A DNA stretch of 64,000 bases. Origin: Scilla litardierei (Eukaryota > Streptophyta > Magnoliopsida > Asparagales > Asparagaceae). Location of the stretch: positions 605,997,659 through 606,061,658 of the forward strand of contig CM061142.1 of the NCBI GenBank assembly GCA_030789695.1, given 5' to 3'. The position numbers were made by a program, and so were the translations under genes. The notes under the pieces were generated by a model that saw only the letters and a list, made by a program, of their open reading frames with translations, was not told where the DNA came from and did no database searches. Below are positions 46,952-59,643 of this stretch, piece by piece (positions within the stretch are counted from its first letter, which is position 1; each line of letters begins with the position of its first letter).

Positions 46952-46981
46952 CATGATAACATCCCTGTTTTATAATATAGA
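46952..46981 (-). other. Helitron 5' terminus
   Basis: The reverse strand starts TCTATATTATAAAACAGGG and is preceded by A (plus-strand T at 46982). Identical over 30 bp to 33611-33640. Confidence 0.88.
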
Positions 46982-49900
46982 TATATGGGTATAATTACAT
47001 ATTTGATATGTGTATATTTTTCATGTATTTTGGGGCTTTTTCCATAATTTTAAAACCATTATAATAATATTTGTTATAAACATAATATGTACTCTCCTTA
47101 TATATAGTACTTGATATACTATGTGGATACTACATGGTATTACATGTAATAATACTTGTTTTAATATTTTTCTAAAAATAAAATTTTAATTTTTCCTCCA
47201 TTGCCACATCTTAGCCATGTGTCATCTTCCTACTTAACCCCACCACACCCCCAATCACACGGAGAAGGAGGCTAAGATTGGAATAGGAGAGGCTTCATTT
47301 GAGGTAGGAATTTACAACTCAATGAATGGAGAATATTATTCTTAAACTTGTTGTATACATGCCTTAATTCTTAGCAACATGATGATTAGTTGTAATAAAT
47401 GTGATGTTAATTAGAGTTTGTATATTATCCTCAAACATGATGTTAATTTACATGTGGTTTCAAATGCTAAAAATTGTACTTGATTGTTAATTTAAAGCTT
47501 TGTGTAAGTTTACTATGTGTCATTAATCCATGATTGAATGTTTAACTTGAAAAATAATATTTAAAATGAAAATGGAGTTTAGCATGGAAATGGTGTTTAG
47601 CATGAAACAAATAATGATTAGCATATTAACTTGTCCTATTAACTAATTATGTTGCATATTATATTATGATCCCTGCCAAGATATTCTACATGCCCATGAT
47701 GTTAATTACAGCCACATGACAATATATTAATTGTAGCAAAGGCCATGTTCCATAGACCAAGTCCATCATGATATTTTAGTATGTAATATTAATTATATTA
47801 TGTCAAGAATGCCTTGTTTCACCATGCTTCATGTTCTAGCTTCATGCCATGCCATGTTTACACCATGCTTCATGTTCTAGCGTCATGCCATGCTATGTAT
47901 ATGTCATGACATGTTTACACCATGCTTCATGTTCTAGCTTGATGGCATGCTATGTATATGGCATGCCATGTTTACACCATGCTTCATGTTCTAGCTTCAT
48001 GCCATGCCATGTATATGTCATGCCATTTTTTACACCATGCTTCATGTTCTAGCTTCATGCCATGCTACGTATATGCCATACCATGTTTACACCAGGCTTC
48101 ATGTTCTAGCTTCATGCCATGCCATATATATGCCATGCCATGTTTACACCATGCTTCATGTTCTAGCTTCATGCCATGCTATGTATATGTCATGCCATGT
48201 TTACACCAAGATTCATGTTCTAGCTTCATATCAAGCTATGTTTATGCCAGCCATGTTCTAGCTTCATGTTGTGTTCCATTTAATTGTGATCAAGCCTCAT
48301 ACATATGAGATGGCAAGTAGGATATTCATGGGGAGAGTATGAATAGTATTTATAACATTGTGACAACCATGATGCAAGTGGTAGTGCGTTGATGTTTCTT
48401 TATGCAGATGGGTCCCATTATATTACCATGTCGAGGATGCTAGATTTATATGTTAATTTTTGTTATTCTCCTTATGCATGAAATGATGTTATTCTAATAA
48501 TGTTATATTCATACAAGTAATGATGTTCATTAAGCAAGTAATGAAGTTATGTATTCAGTGTTTCATTTCATTATAAGATTTTGATGACATATTACATGTA
48601 ATAGTTGTGATTAAATGCTGGCTATGGAACACTGACATTAATGTGATCGTGGTGGCATACGAATTGATGCTAGGGGTGGTTATGACCACATGAATACTGA
48701 GATGATGGACATGATCAATTTCATTTTGAATGAGGACACGAGAGTATCATAATAACCTAGATATCTCGATCTACCCCAAGGTAGGTGAGTTATTCCAGAA
48801 ACGAGGTTTGGGAAAAACCGAGAAGGGTATGCACATCAAGAACTGGACTAGAATTGATTTGTATCTCACTTGCACTCCCGGCAGCCGGCAGCAGGAGTTG
48901 GGAAGAGTTGGAGAGGCCTATGGGTGTACTCGTGATGCACCATGAGGTATACGCTGTGTATGATATGATATTCTCACTCCCGAAATGGGGGATTTACGAG
49001 AGGCCCCGTCAAAATTGATCAGTGCTTATGTTCCACTGGCGGGGTACCATTTTTCCACCCACCATGGGTGAGGTCCAGAGCCTTATGCATTACATCTTAC
49101 CCAAGATTCCAAAGCGTTATTTTAACTATAACAAGAATAACTATGCAATTACTGCTTGATGACCTATTCATTTAATTGTAATAGTTTGGTTACTTTTATG
49201 CCCGAGTTCATCATATGTTCCATTCTGACTTTATTTACTTTCTTTTATTGCAGTATTTCAATTACCTCCATGCCTAAGAATAGTGCTTGATTCTATTTCT
49301 ATTAGAGCTTCTTTTATGCTACCTTTTATTGTCATATGTTTCCTCCCTGTTCATAACTATTAATTTGTATAGCTTGCCCTTAATTTTCCTAACATAAATG
49401 ATGATGATCTAGTTGTGATATAACAATGTTAAAAATAGTATCCCACTTCTAAAGTTGTGTTTTCTTACTGGGCACACGTTGACGTGTCCGCCCCCTTTTT
49501 CCAAGGTTAAAACCAGAGACCCCGGAGTAGCTTTTTCCCCGGAGATTACACATGGCTGGTCTTCCTCCTTTTTATTTATGAGAGTGAGTTGTACTTATTT
49601 CGGGGTGTAAACTTTTACTTGTGAGAACTAGAACCTCTGATGTATTTTTTCTTGCTTTCAGATTTCTCATGTATCTTCTGTGTAACTTCAAATGTACTTT
49701 TTGAAACAGATAAATATATATGTATATATTTTGCGACTCTGTGATTTTTCTTTAATTTGAAGCATATACATTATTTATTTAATATGTCATCCATATTGTC
49801 ACAGTATACGCAATGACCTGCAGGATTTATATCATCATACCACATTTACGTTGGGTAGTATTTAGAGTCAAAGGATTAAATCATTGAGTCTAAATACTGC

Positions 49901-49984
49901 CGCGGTCTTGTCACTTTCCATTCTTTAGATGGCTTTGGGAAAGCTTCATATTTCCCAAGTATTTTGGAGAATGGGGTGTGACAC
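46982..49984 (+). repeat. LTR E (gypsy-type), main segment
   Basis: Right part of the LTR broken by the Helitron; it ends GGGGTGTGACA at 49984. Shared with LTR B are: GTATTTTGGGGCTTTTTCC near the start (47030), the hairpin block at 48870-49010 with the exact 20-mer GTGTACTCGTGATGCACCAT, the CGCAATGACCTGC box and a terminal stem-loop (49853-49901). No gag or pol is adjacent and hAT transposase sequence resumes directly, so it is a solo LTR. Confidence 0.8.
47823..48265. repeat. Tandem repeat of about 62 bp in LTR E, about seven copies
   Basis: The unit is CATGCTTCATGTTCTAGCTT... followed by CATGCCATGCTATGTATATGYCATGCCATGTTTACAC. The copies differ by a few bases and small indels. The long ORFs across it are translations of the repeat, not genes. 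Confidence 0.9.
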
Positions 49985-51641
49985 CCTAACCTAAGCCAGA
50001 TCACGAAAATCTGTGGTTTGGAAGTGCTTTACTTATGAAACTATTACTGGCAAAACTGGCGAGCTGACGGTTTATAAAATATGTAGATTAGATTTTACTT
50101 ATAGGTCTGTCGACGACACAACACATCTTAAGAAACACATAGAATCACACAATAAAAGAGATGCAAGGCATACTACTTTGAACTAATCTGCTTTTGCTAG
50201 ATATCTAACTAATTTCTCATTCTGTTGATACAAGAAGGAAATAGATGGCTAGATTTGTTTTATGCCAAGAATTACCATTTAGCTGTGTGGAATTAGAGAT
50301 ATTTAACAAAATGGCACTTTACCCTGCATTTAAGAGAGTGGCTAGAAACATTGTTAGGGAGGTGCTATGTTAGCATTTCAAGATGGAAAAACAAAATTGA
50401 TGCAATCTTTTGCCACATTAAAATCTTGATTTGCATTAACATCGAACATTTGGACAACGAAATGGGATGCTTCATATTTATGTGTTACAGCCCATTATAT
50501 AGCAGATGACTACACGCTTAATAAAATGATTATATGATTTAGAATGTTAGAGCAAGCTTATACCGGTGGTGCTATTAGCACTTTGATACTGTCTATTATT
50601 CGTGATTTTGATATATCTTTAAAAGGTTTTACATTTACTTTTGATAATGCTTCTAACAACAATAGTGCAATTGCATATCTAAAAATACTTTTAAACCCTG
50701 AGCTGGATGGCATGTTATTCCATCAACGTTGTGCTTGTCATGTCTTGAACTTAATCAGGATGGACTTAAGACGTTGTCTGATTATCTTAAAAAAGTAAAA
50801 AACCTTATGTTATTAATCTATACTACCGGCCTTAGGAGAGCACATTTCAAACAAATTTATCGTAATAGCCAAAGACCTTACCGAGCCTTTATGTTTAGTG
50901 TTTAACATATGTGGAATTCACCGTATTTAATGATGCATTTCAGATGCGTTGACCAGATTGTGCAACACCTCGACCGTCTCCCCCACGGAAGTTATAGATC
51001 CACCCGATCGATAAACACTCGAACCGAACTGATTAAATATAGAGAGTAGCTTAATGATTTTGTAAGCGCAAACCTTTCACCTAGGCCAGACTATGAAATT
51101 AGTGACTTTGAGTGGAGAACTATAGGACATCTTTAGGAATTTTTGAAATTTTTATACAGCTACAAATAAATTTTTCGATCTGTATTACCCAACAATAATT
51201 TTAGGCTCAGAACAATTAGTTTTTAGTTCAGAATTTTTAGCGAAATAAGAAACCTTGATGACCCTATACCTGCTCTTCTTCATACAATAGAAGCCATGGA
51301 AAAAACTAGAGAAATATTGGAATCTTATTCATATACTTTACTACTTAGCTATGGTTTTTGATCTACGGATGAAGGAGGAAGGTGTCGTTGATTTATTAGA
51401 AACTTATTACGAAAATATGAGATTTGACGTAGATGAACATATCGCTGCGTTTAAAACTAGCTTAAGAACCTTTTTTGCAACATATGAGGCTAAATTTGGT
51501 AGGTCTTCAAATACTTCATCTGCTCATATTAGTATACAGTCAAGTAGGCTTCGCCAGATTTTAGGGAAGAAAAAACAAAAAAACAATAGAGACAGATAGT
51601 TCTTCTGGTGAACTATCTAAGTATTTAGCAAATCCTTTTTT
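49985..51641 (+). pseudogene. hAT-family transposase (Ac-like), broken
   Basis: A BED zinc-finger remnant at about 50075-50155 (KICRLDFTYRSVDDTTHLKKHIESH; the first Cys is lost) is followed by a pre-core segment (LPFSCVELEIFNKM), then TSNIWTTKWDASYLCVTAHY, FTFDNASNNNSAIAYLK and FHQRCACHVLNL (50640-50750), the RNase-H-like hAT core. Later LAMVFDLRMKEEGV and ELSKYLANPF mark the start of the C-terminal dimerisation region at 51600-51640, where element F cuts in. Many stops and frameshifts; the catalytic end lies beyond the window. It would have moved a cut-and-paste DNA transposon in the nucleus. Confidence 0.88.
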
Positions 51642-53435
51642 GTTGAGTATTGGACTTCTCCCTACTTGGTGTTAATGATGAGCAAACATAAATACTTGTG
51701 ACTAATCCCCTATATTGCAGTTAATCCATTGCATAAGATTATTATGAAGATCTACTTGCACTGGATGACACTCAAAGTTGATTGAAGGCAAATGACATGG
51801 ATTGGATGATCGTAGATGATGATTGAAGCTCCATGAAGACTTCAAGCTCATACGATGGATAAAAGAGAGAATTCGTCAAGGTAATTTTCTTTTATCTCTT
51901 CTAATATGTAGCTTAGAAGTAGAACTTTGATGGAGCACTCACACACATCATCATTTCTGTCTTAGGACTTCATTAGATCATTCGTCTTTAGACTCCAATT
52001 CATTTCTTTAGTGATTGTGCTTGGATTGTTTATAACAGCCGACTGCTGAACGTTTTACAGTCGTCTGTCTCAAAAACAGTCGACTGTGTTTTGTTCTACA
52101 GTCGCCTGTTATGCACAAACTTTTAACAATCTAGTTTTGGGCCTCTCTGTTTATTTCGCACGGGCAACTGATGAACGATTCACAGGCGCCTGTCAAGTGA
52201 CAGTCGACTGTGTTTTGTGAATCAATCGACTGTCTATCTTCTGCCCAAACTTTGTTGATCTGCCTTTTACGGCCAATCGAATAATGTTGTATGTAAAGTC
52301 GACTGTCCCTTGGATCAGTCGATTGTCTATGCTGCAACAGTCGTCTGTCTGTGAGGCAATTCATTGACTCAGCTCTCTGGAAATTCTCAGGGTATATGAC
52401 AGTCGGCTGTATAAGGATTTACAGTCGACTGTTTTATTCTCATCAGTCGTCTGTCCTGTTATCTTACAAGATTTCCAGATTTCATTCAACTTACCCATCC
52501 TTCGGCCAGTCGCCTGTAGAAGGATTTACAATCGTCTGTTGGTTTAACAGTCGACTGTATTTGCTTCATCAGTCGATTGTCCATGTGGTAAGTTACCATT
52601 ATGAATTCTCACCTACCCTTGCTGATTGTGTAACAATCGACTGTTGTTTGTTCAACAGTCGAATGTCTCGAGCGCAGATTCTATCCGTTGAGATTTTTCT
52701 CACGGATTTCTAAAGGGTTTTTGCCTAAACTGTTTTGTGGATTTGAAAAACCTATATAAGGGCCTTCTACTGTTCCATTGAAAGGTTACCAAGGCTATTG
52801 CAAAATCTCTCAAGCTTTCATTCTAAAGTTTTAAAGCTCTCAAATCCAAAGCCCTAAGAATTCCAATCTTTGATCTCTTGCTCTCCAACCTAGAACCAAA
52901 GAGTTATCTTCTAGGCATTTGGTGCAGTCAAGAGAAAGGGCTTTCTCTTCTCTTCCAAGAGAGTCTTCAACACACAACACACCACTCCTTCAAGATCCTC
53001 TTCAAGGCATAGGTGATTGTAAGTGTTGCTTTCATAATTTCATAACTTTCGTTATTTGAATTTGCTCTCGGGTTGTGAGAGCGATTTGCTTGCTTCCAAG
53101 TTATGGGAGTCAAGGACATCGATTGTATTCGATTTCACTTGTAGGGTTGCTACAAGTGGGTTTCTAAGGAAACCTCAAGTTAGTGTTCTAACTTGAGTAT
53201 CCGGAGGTATCCGGGTGGAAGGGATGTAGGATTACCGGGAACAAGTCGGGAAGTGACTTGGGTAATCCGAACCCTTGAAACATCTCTGCGTTTGCGTGTG
53301 TTTCTTTTTGGGATTATTTTCTATTCCGCATTATTTTGTTAGATTGCATTTAAATTGGCGTAACTATCTTTTTAAATTGCATAAACACTATTCAACACCC
53401 CTTCTATTGTTTTCCCCATATACATGATCATTACA
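51642..53435 (+). repeat. 5' LTR of element F
   Basis: Starts TGTTGAGTATTGG, ends ATCATTACA, followed by the primer site. It aligns with 62196-64000 throughout. Confidence 0.92.
52036..52759 (+). promoter_or_regulatory. LTR promoter of element F with CAGTCGACTG palindrome array
   Basis: About twenty copies of the 10-bp palindrome CAGTCGACTG or one- to two-base variants (CAGTCGTCTG, CAGTCGCCTG, CAATCGACTG) lie in 52036-52665. A TATA box TATATAA is at 52753-52759, 87 bp after the last copy. The same layout occurs in the 3' LTR (array 62590-63241, TATA 63329-63335). Binding of a host factor is inferred. Confidence 0.7.
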
Positions 53436-53437
53436 AT

Positions 53438-53449
53438 TGGTATCAGAGC
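53438..53449 (+). other. Primer binding site of element F (tRNA-iMet)
   Basis: TGGTATCAGAGC, two bases after the LTR end, complementary to the 3' end of initiator tRNA-Met. Confidence 0.96.
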
Positions 53450-53463
53450 GCAAGGTCATAGTT

Positions 53464-55787
53464 ATGGCATCCAACAACAACAACGTTCCTCCGCCGACTT
53501 CGTATAACAATCACGATCGTGATGGAGCGTCCACACTTTTCGAAGGTCAATCTACGGTACGTCCTCCACGTTTCAATGGCACTAACTTTGGCTATTGGAA
53601 GTGACGTTCCTTAGGAGTACTTCACTTTGGAGAACCCTCCACAAGGAGTACGTCGAGTCCACCGAAGAGGATTTCGAAAAATGGACGTCTTCCGAGAAAT
53701 CCACCGAAGTCAACAATGCACAAGCAATGAACGCTCTTCATTATGCGTTGGACACGAATGAGTTCAATAAGATATGCACATGTAAGAGTGCATATCAAAT
53801 TTGGAACCATCTCATCGTTACCCATGAGGGAACGAATAAGATAAAACTCTCAAAGTTATATGTTGCCGTGCAAAACTTCGATTTGTTTCATATGCAGGAA
53901 AATGAGAGCATTGCATCGATGTACGGATGCTTTACTGACATCACAAATGAATTGGAACCCCTTGGCCAAACATACACCGAACCTGACAAGGTAAGGAAGA
54001 TCATCATGGGAATGACCTCCAAATGGGAAAAGAGAGCAATCGCCATCGAGGAGGTCAATGATTTGAAAAATTACACAGTTGTGAATCTTATCAGGACTCT
54101 CATGTCTTATTAGGTAAGACGAGAGAACCGATTAAAGATTCGAGCTATGATAAATCCTTCGGAGGCCAAGAAGAAGGCTTTAGCATTCAACGCCAATTCA
54201 TCATCCTCCCATAGCGAAGATTCGGAAGATGAGATGGATTTGGGTGAAATGGCCCAAATGGCAAAGAAGTTCCAACGCTTCTTTCGCAAAGGTAAATTTT
54301 ACTTAAAACAAACGATTTGAGTCTACTAATGCTACTTCCTCTCTTTGCTTTAAGTGTAATAAGCCAGTGCACATCAAGAGGGATTGCCCAATGCTAAAGA
54401 ACAAAGAGAAGTGGAAAGCTCCGAAGTACCACAAGTCCGACAAGAACAAGAGAGACAAGAAGAAAGGACTCGTAGGTACATTCGATGACTCAAGTGAAGA
54501 ATCATCAAGTGATTCCGATGATGAGAAGGGTGAGAGCGCTCACATGTGCTTCATGGCCCGAGATGATTCACTCTTCGATGAGAGTGATTCCAACACGGAT
54601 GATACCGAGGTAACAATGGATGAACTTCGTATTGCTAATGATGAATTATTTGCTAAATATCAATCTTTAATGCTTAGATATACTAGCTTAAAGAAATCAA
54701 ATGTGAGCAAGTCATCCATTCCACGCATTATCAACAATGACACCATTGTTGATACTTTAACTCTTGAGAAAGCAAACTTACCTTCTCAAAATTGCACTTT
54801 GAGAGATGAGGTGAATAACCTCAAATCTCAACTAGATCAAACACACCAACGGATAATAGTGATCTAGTCACACGTACACACAATTGGGTTTAGAGAATGA
54901 TTCTCTTAAAACCCAAGTGCACGAGCTCAAAGCACGAGTGTCCACCTTGGATACCAACATTTCTTCTCTAAAGGAGAAATATGAGCTCATGTCCTCCCGT
55001 ATTGTAAGATTCAATAAGGGAAAATGACAACTGGATGATTTGCTTGCAAACCAATTTCCGGCCACACATCGTGTTGGTCTTGGTTTTGTAAAAGCAAATG
55101 CATCCAATGATCGCACCTCTTATAATGGTGTCACTATATATTTTGTGAGGCCTTCCTCCGGTGCATCCACAAGTGGTGTCAAAGACACTATATGTAGCAA
55201 ACCTACCAAGAAAGTCACCACTTCACCTTCTCTTCCTTTTGGCAAGAAACCCACTAAGGGTGGAAACCAAAAGAGAAGTCATGCTTACATGTACACTAAC
55301 ATTCATCCACGTAGGAAATCTCCTACTTCACAAGTGAATAATCATGACACTTTTTATGACCACACACACGGACACGTACAAAACCACACATGAGAAATAC
55401 TCATGTACGTGCTCCTATACACCCGTATGCACATGCGCATCATTCTTACATGTATGCTCATCCTCCACATGTCATGCATGATTCATATGCTTCATTCAAC
55501 ATGCATGTTCCCAAGCATACATATCATTCTCGTATGTCATATGCATATCCGTCACCACATTTCTATGCTAGAAACCATGTTCCTAAGAAGCATGCACCAC
55601 ATAGAAATCTAACAAGTATGCATGAAAGTAGGAAAAGGACTCCCAAAACATACACCATTTGGGTCCTAAGAATACTAGCCTAAATGATAGGAATGCTTAT
55701 GTTGGTTCCTATTTTCATTATGCCATTAATAATGATAATTATGTTGGGAAGCGGAAGTCCACTTGGACTTGGCTTCCAAAGGGCTAA
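53464..55787 (+). pseudogene. gag: Gag of element F
   Basis: The ATG at 53464 starts MASNNNNVPPPTSYNNH and reaches PPRFNGTNFGYWK before a stop; the frame changes near 53610. The UBN2 domain follows (NNAQAMNALHYALDTNEFNK, ICTCKSAYQIWNHL) to 54110, where TAG ends the ORF. Zinc knuckle CFKCNKPVHIKRDC at about 54345-54390, an acidic Ser/Asp stretch, a Leu/Asn coiled coil (54610-54990), the LDDLL box (55035), then a His/Tyr-rich segment (55380-55610) with VPKKHAPH, and the end TWLPKG-TAA at 55787. This matches SIRE-type Gag. At least five stops or shifts. Confidence 0.9.
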
Positions 55788-55889
55788 TCCACTTGGACCC
55801 AACAAACATTGGGTACTATGAGCTTATGGTATACTATATAGGTACCCAAGAGAAAGAAGAAGAGCAATAAAGGTCAAACTAGCTCTAAA

Positions 55890-58800
55890 GGGAAATGATA
55901 GATTCTCGATAGTGGTTGCTCCAAACACATGACGTGAGATCTCTCATTGCTCTCCGAAGTGATTATCATCAAGGATGGTGCAACGGTCACTTTTGGAGGT
56001 AATCAAAAGGGAACTATCATTGGAGTAGGTATTGTTGGTAACCCTTCAAAACCCTTAATTACTAACGTATTTCTTCTTAGTGGTTTGTGTCACAATCTCA
56101 TTTTCATTAGTCAACTTTGTGACAAATGTTACAAGGTTAACTTTGGAGAAGGATTGTGTACTATTGTTGATTATGATTCAAATATTTTATTTTCCGGTAT
56201 TAGGCATAAAAATATTTATTATTTGAGCTTGACTAAAACCGTAGAACATTGCTTAGTTGCTAACACAAGTGAACAACTATTATGGCATCGTCATTTTAGT
56301 CATGTTCACTTCAAGCACTTATATAAGTTAGCTAAGCATGATCTAGTCAAAGGTTTTCCTAAAATCGCTTTTAATAAGAAAAACTTTTGCGATTCATGTC
56401 AAAGAGGTAAACTTAGTAAATCATCCTTTAAGCTTAAAGAAGAGATTACTTCTAAGCGGCCCCTAAAACTTCTTCATCTAGATTTGTTTGGGCCAACTAG
56501 AACTGCTTCTTTAGGTAATGCTCATTATGGATTAGTTGTCGTTGACGACTTTTCTAGATTTACTTGGGTTTCATTCTTAACTAATAAGAATGAAGCTTTT
56601 GAAGAGTTTACCAAATTTGCAAAGAAGATTCAGAATCTCTTAAGATCCACCATTATCACTATCCGTAGTGATCATGGAGGAGAATTTAAGAATGAATCTT
56701 TTATTAAGTTTTGTGATGACACCAGGATAACTCATAATTTTTCCTTCCGTCGGGCACTACCACAAAATGGTGTTGTAGAGAGAAAGAATAGGACTCTTAT
56801 TGAGTGTGCACGCACTATGCTCCATGATAGTCATCTTGGACTATAATTTTGGGCAGAGGCGGTGCACACGACATGTTATATGCTCAATAGCATCCTAGTG
56901 AGACCCCGAACGAACAAAACTTGTTTTGAGTTGTTTTATGACAAAAAGCCTCAAGTAAAATATTTTCGTGTTTTTGGTTCAAAATGTTTTATCAAGAACA
57001 CTTTCGGTAATCTAGATAAATTTGAGCCAAGATCCGATGAAGGAATTTTTGTTGGATATTTCACACGTAGCAAAGCCTACCGGATATACAACAAAACTTC
57101 TTCAATGATTGAGGAATCACTACACGTTTCATTTAATGAAGATTTTGATTTTCCTCGTGTTGATGATGATAGTGTAGATGTTATTTGTGATTCTCTTAGT
57201 AATGTTAAGATTAATGATTCGATTATTGAGACTAACACTACTAACGAAATTGTTGAAGATGTTACTAGTGATGCAGGAATACCCAAAGCTTATCCGACCG
57301 TTCACAACCATCCCCATAACAAATTATTGGAGATATTGGTGTGGGTGTTCGAACGAGGTCGAGGATTGAAGAATTCTCTCATTGCGCATTTGTCTCTACC
57401 ATTGAGCCAAAGAACATCCAAGAAGCTTGTGAGGATAGCTCTTGGATAGTGGCAATGGAAGAAGAACTAATGCAATTCGAGAGAAATGAAGTTTGGGAGC
57501 TCGTTCCTCTTCCAAGTGGTCACCAAGTTATTGGGACCAAATGAATCTTCAAGAACAAGACGGATGAGAACGAGGTAATCACAAGGAACAAATCAAGGTT
57601 AGTAGCTCAAGGCTACCGGCAAGAGGAAGGTATTGATTTCGAAGAATCTTTTGCCCCCGTAGCTAGATTAGAAGCTATTAGATTACTTTTATCTTTTGCA
57701 TCCCATAAGAATTTTAAACTATTTCAAATGGATGTTAAAAGTGCATGTTTAAATGGGATTGTCAATGAAGAAGTATATGTCTCTCAACCTCCCGGTTTTA
57801 TTCATGAAAAATTACCAAATCATGTTTTCAAACTTAAGAAAGCGTTGTATGGGTTGAGACAAGCTCCTAAAGCTTGGTATGATCGACTTAAGACCTTTCT
57901 TTTGAATTTAGGTTTTAAAATGGGAGAAGTTGATTCTACACTCTTCATTAAAGATTATGAAAATGACATTCTCTTGATTCAAGTTTATGTAGACGATATA
58001 CTTTTTGGTTCTACTAACTTTAATCTTTGTCAAGAATTTTCTAAGTCTATGAAGGATGAATTCGAGATGAGCCACATGGGAGAGCTCACTTATTTCCTTG
58101 GACTGCAAATTCGAAAAATGGAGAATGAAACCTTCATACATCAGATAAAGTACACGTGGGAGCTTATAAAGCGATTCGGGATGGAATCGTCGTCCATCAA
58201 AAGGACTCCCATGAGTACTACTACCCACCTACACAAGGATGAAAACGGAAAAGATGTGGACGTTCGTCTATATCGAGGTATTATCGGTAGCTTACTTTAC
58301 TTAACCGCTAGTAGGCCCGATATCATGTTTTTTGTATGCTTGTGTGGTAGATATCAAGCTAGACCTAAGGAGTCACACTTGATTGCGGTTAAACGAATAT
58401 TTCGTTATCTCAATCAATCTCTAGATTATGGGTTACTTTATCCTAAATCTAGCACATTTGAGTTAATCTCATATAGTGATGCCGACTTTGCCGGATGCAA
58501 GTCCGACAGGAAAAGTACTAGTGGCACTTGCCATTTCCTAGGAAATTTCTTAGTTTCTTGGTTTTCTAAGAAACATAATTCGGTATCATTGTCCAAGACT
58601 GAAGCAGAATATATTACCGCGGGTCTTGCATGTGCACAAGTCCTTTGGATGAGACACACTCTTAGTGACTATGGTGTCAATTGTTATACTTGCCCTATCA
58701 TGGTTGATAACCAAAGTGCTATATGTCTTTCCAAGAATCCGGTACATCACTCCTGTACCAAACACATAGATGTGAGGCACCATTTTATAAATGATCATGT

Positions 58801-58936
58801 AGCTAAGAAGGACATCATCTTAGAGTACATTGAAACCCAAAAACAAATTGCCGACATCTTCACAAAACCTCTTAAAGAAGATTCATTTGTGAGGTTGCGT
58901 GGAGAATTAGGAATTATTGGTGAATCTGAAATTTAG
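55890..58936 (+). pseudogene. pol: Pol of element F (PR-IN-RT-RH)
   Basis: Protease active site LDSGCSKHMT (about 55900). Gag-pre-integrase/zinc region LLWHRHFSHVHFKHL ... CDSCQRGK (56277-56410). Integrase core with the D of LHLDLFGP, D of IRSDHGGEF and E of NGVVERKNR (56470-56800). Stop TAA at 56844, then the C-terminal KCFIKN...GIFVGY. A frameshift near 57340; RT from about 57440 with a TGA for Trp (GTK-stop-IF), [27 protein letters not shown], and the catalytic YVDD near 57990. RNase [23 protein letters not shown] and [10 protein letters not shown], ending at 58936. The long open stretch 57728-58936 (402 codons) is intact from RT palm to RNase H. Classical copia order. Confidence 0.95.
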
Positions 58937-59204
58937 GAGCTCATCTTATATGTCTTAACACTCTTTGAGCTCATATCATCATGTTGCCTATCTTGATTTG
59001 ATTTATCATATATATGTGTTTAAGAAAGCAATTGAGATTTATGTGATTTCATGATTTCTTTGAGATTGATCTTAGAGATTTATGTTTCAATTGATTTATC
59101 GTATTACATTGTTTTTATGATGAATTTGTGATTAGAGTATAGGTCCTAGGGTGAGTGTTCTTATTCTCTGGATTTCTATCTCACTGTGCATTTTTGGACC
59201 AGGA
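58937..59204 (+). other. Spacer after pol of element F
   Basis: T-rich non-coding sequence between the RNase H stop and the internal palindrome array. No gene seen. Confidence 0.6.
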
Positions 59205-59643
59205 CAGACGACTGTCTTTCCTTCGACAGTCGACTGCCCTACTCTACTTTTCTCAGTCTGAGAATTTGTATCTTTTGCACAGCCGACTGATGAATGTTTT
59301 CCAGTCGACTGTTATTTTAACAGGCGACTGAATTTTAGTCATCAGGCGACTGTTCTCTCTGTCGAATTTTTTTATAGTACTCTCTGTCTTATTTGATGAA
59401 GTTTATTGATTCTCAGTCAGTCGACTGATGTGTATAGTACAGTCGATAATCCCTCGGACAGACGACTGTATGTTACTCAACAGTCGACTGTCTATCATCC
59501 TAAGCTTATTTCTTATCACTTCATCCAGTCGACTGACTTTTGTTCATCAGTCGACTGTCTACTGTTGTGACGGTTCACTGCTTTGATCTGAGCCGTCGAT
59601 TCTTTGATCCAACGGCCAAGATTATTTCCCCTTTTCTTATATA
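59205..59643 (+). promoter_or_regulatory. Internal palindrome array and TATA upstream of ORF3
   Basis: About thirteen copies of CAGTCGACTG or variants in 59205-59557, followed 80 bp later by TATATA (59638-59643) and then about 230 bp of CT-rich leader to the ORF3 ATG. Motif, copy density and spacing to TATA mirror the LTR promoter (87 bp). It is probably an internal promoter for ORF3; this is inferred from layout. Confidence 0.6.

Larger units (their letters stand above)
27316..46981 (-). mobile_element. Rep/helicase Helitron, 19.7 kb, reverse strand
   Basis: On the reverse strand the 5' end is TCTATATTATAAAACAGGG (46981 downward) preceded by A, and the 3' end is CTAG (27316-27319) followed by T, as required for insertion between A and T without target duplication. 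A perfect 18-bp GC hairpin lies 7 bp inside the 3' end. It encodes Rep with HUH and double-Tyr motifs and a Pif1-like helicase, carries fragments of host genes, and is otherwise AT-rich. Rep/helicase has only two stops, so it was active fairly recently. A second copy of the 5' end at 33640 means part of it may be a separate shorter Helitron. Confidence 0.9.

Noticed and set aside
47849..48308. Overlapping ORFs rich in Cys, His and Met
   Set aside because: They are translations of the about 62-bp tandem repeat in LTR E in several frames; no start context or domain.
52036..52680. Reading the CAGTCGACTG cluster as a tandem satellite
   Set aside because: Spacing is irregular and the sequences between copies are unrelated.
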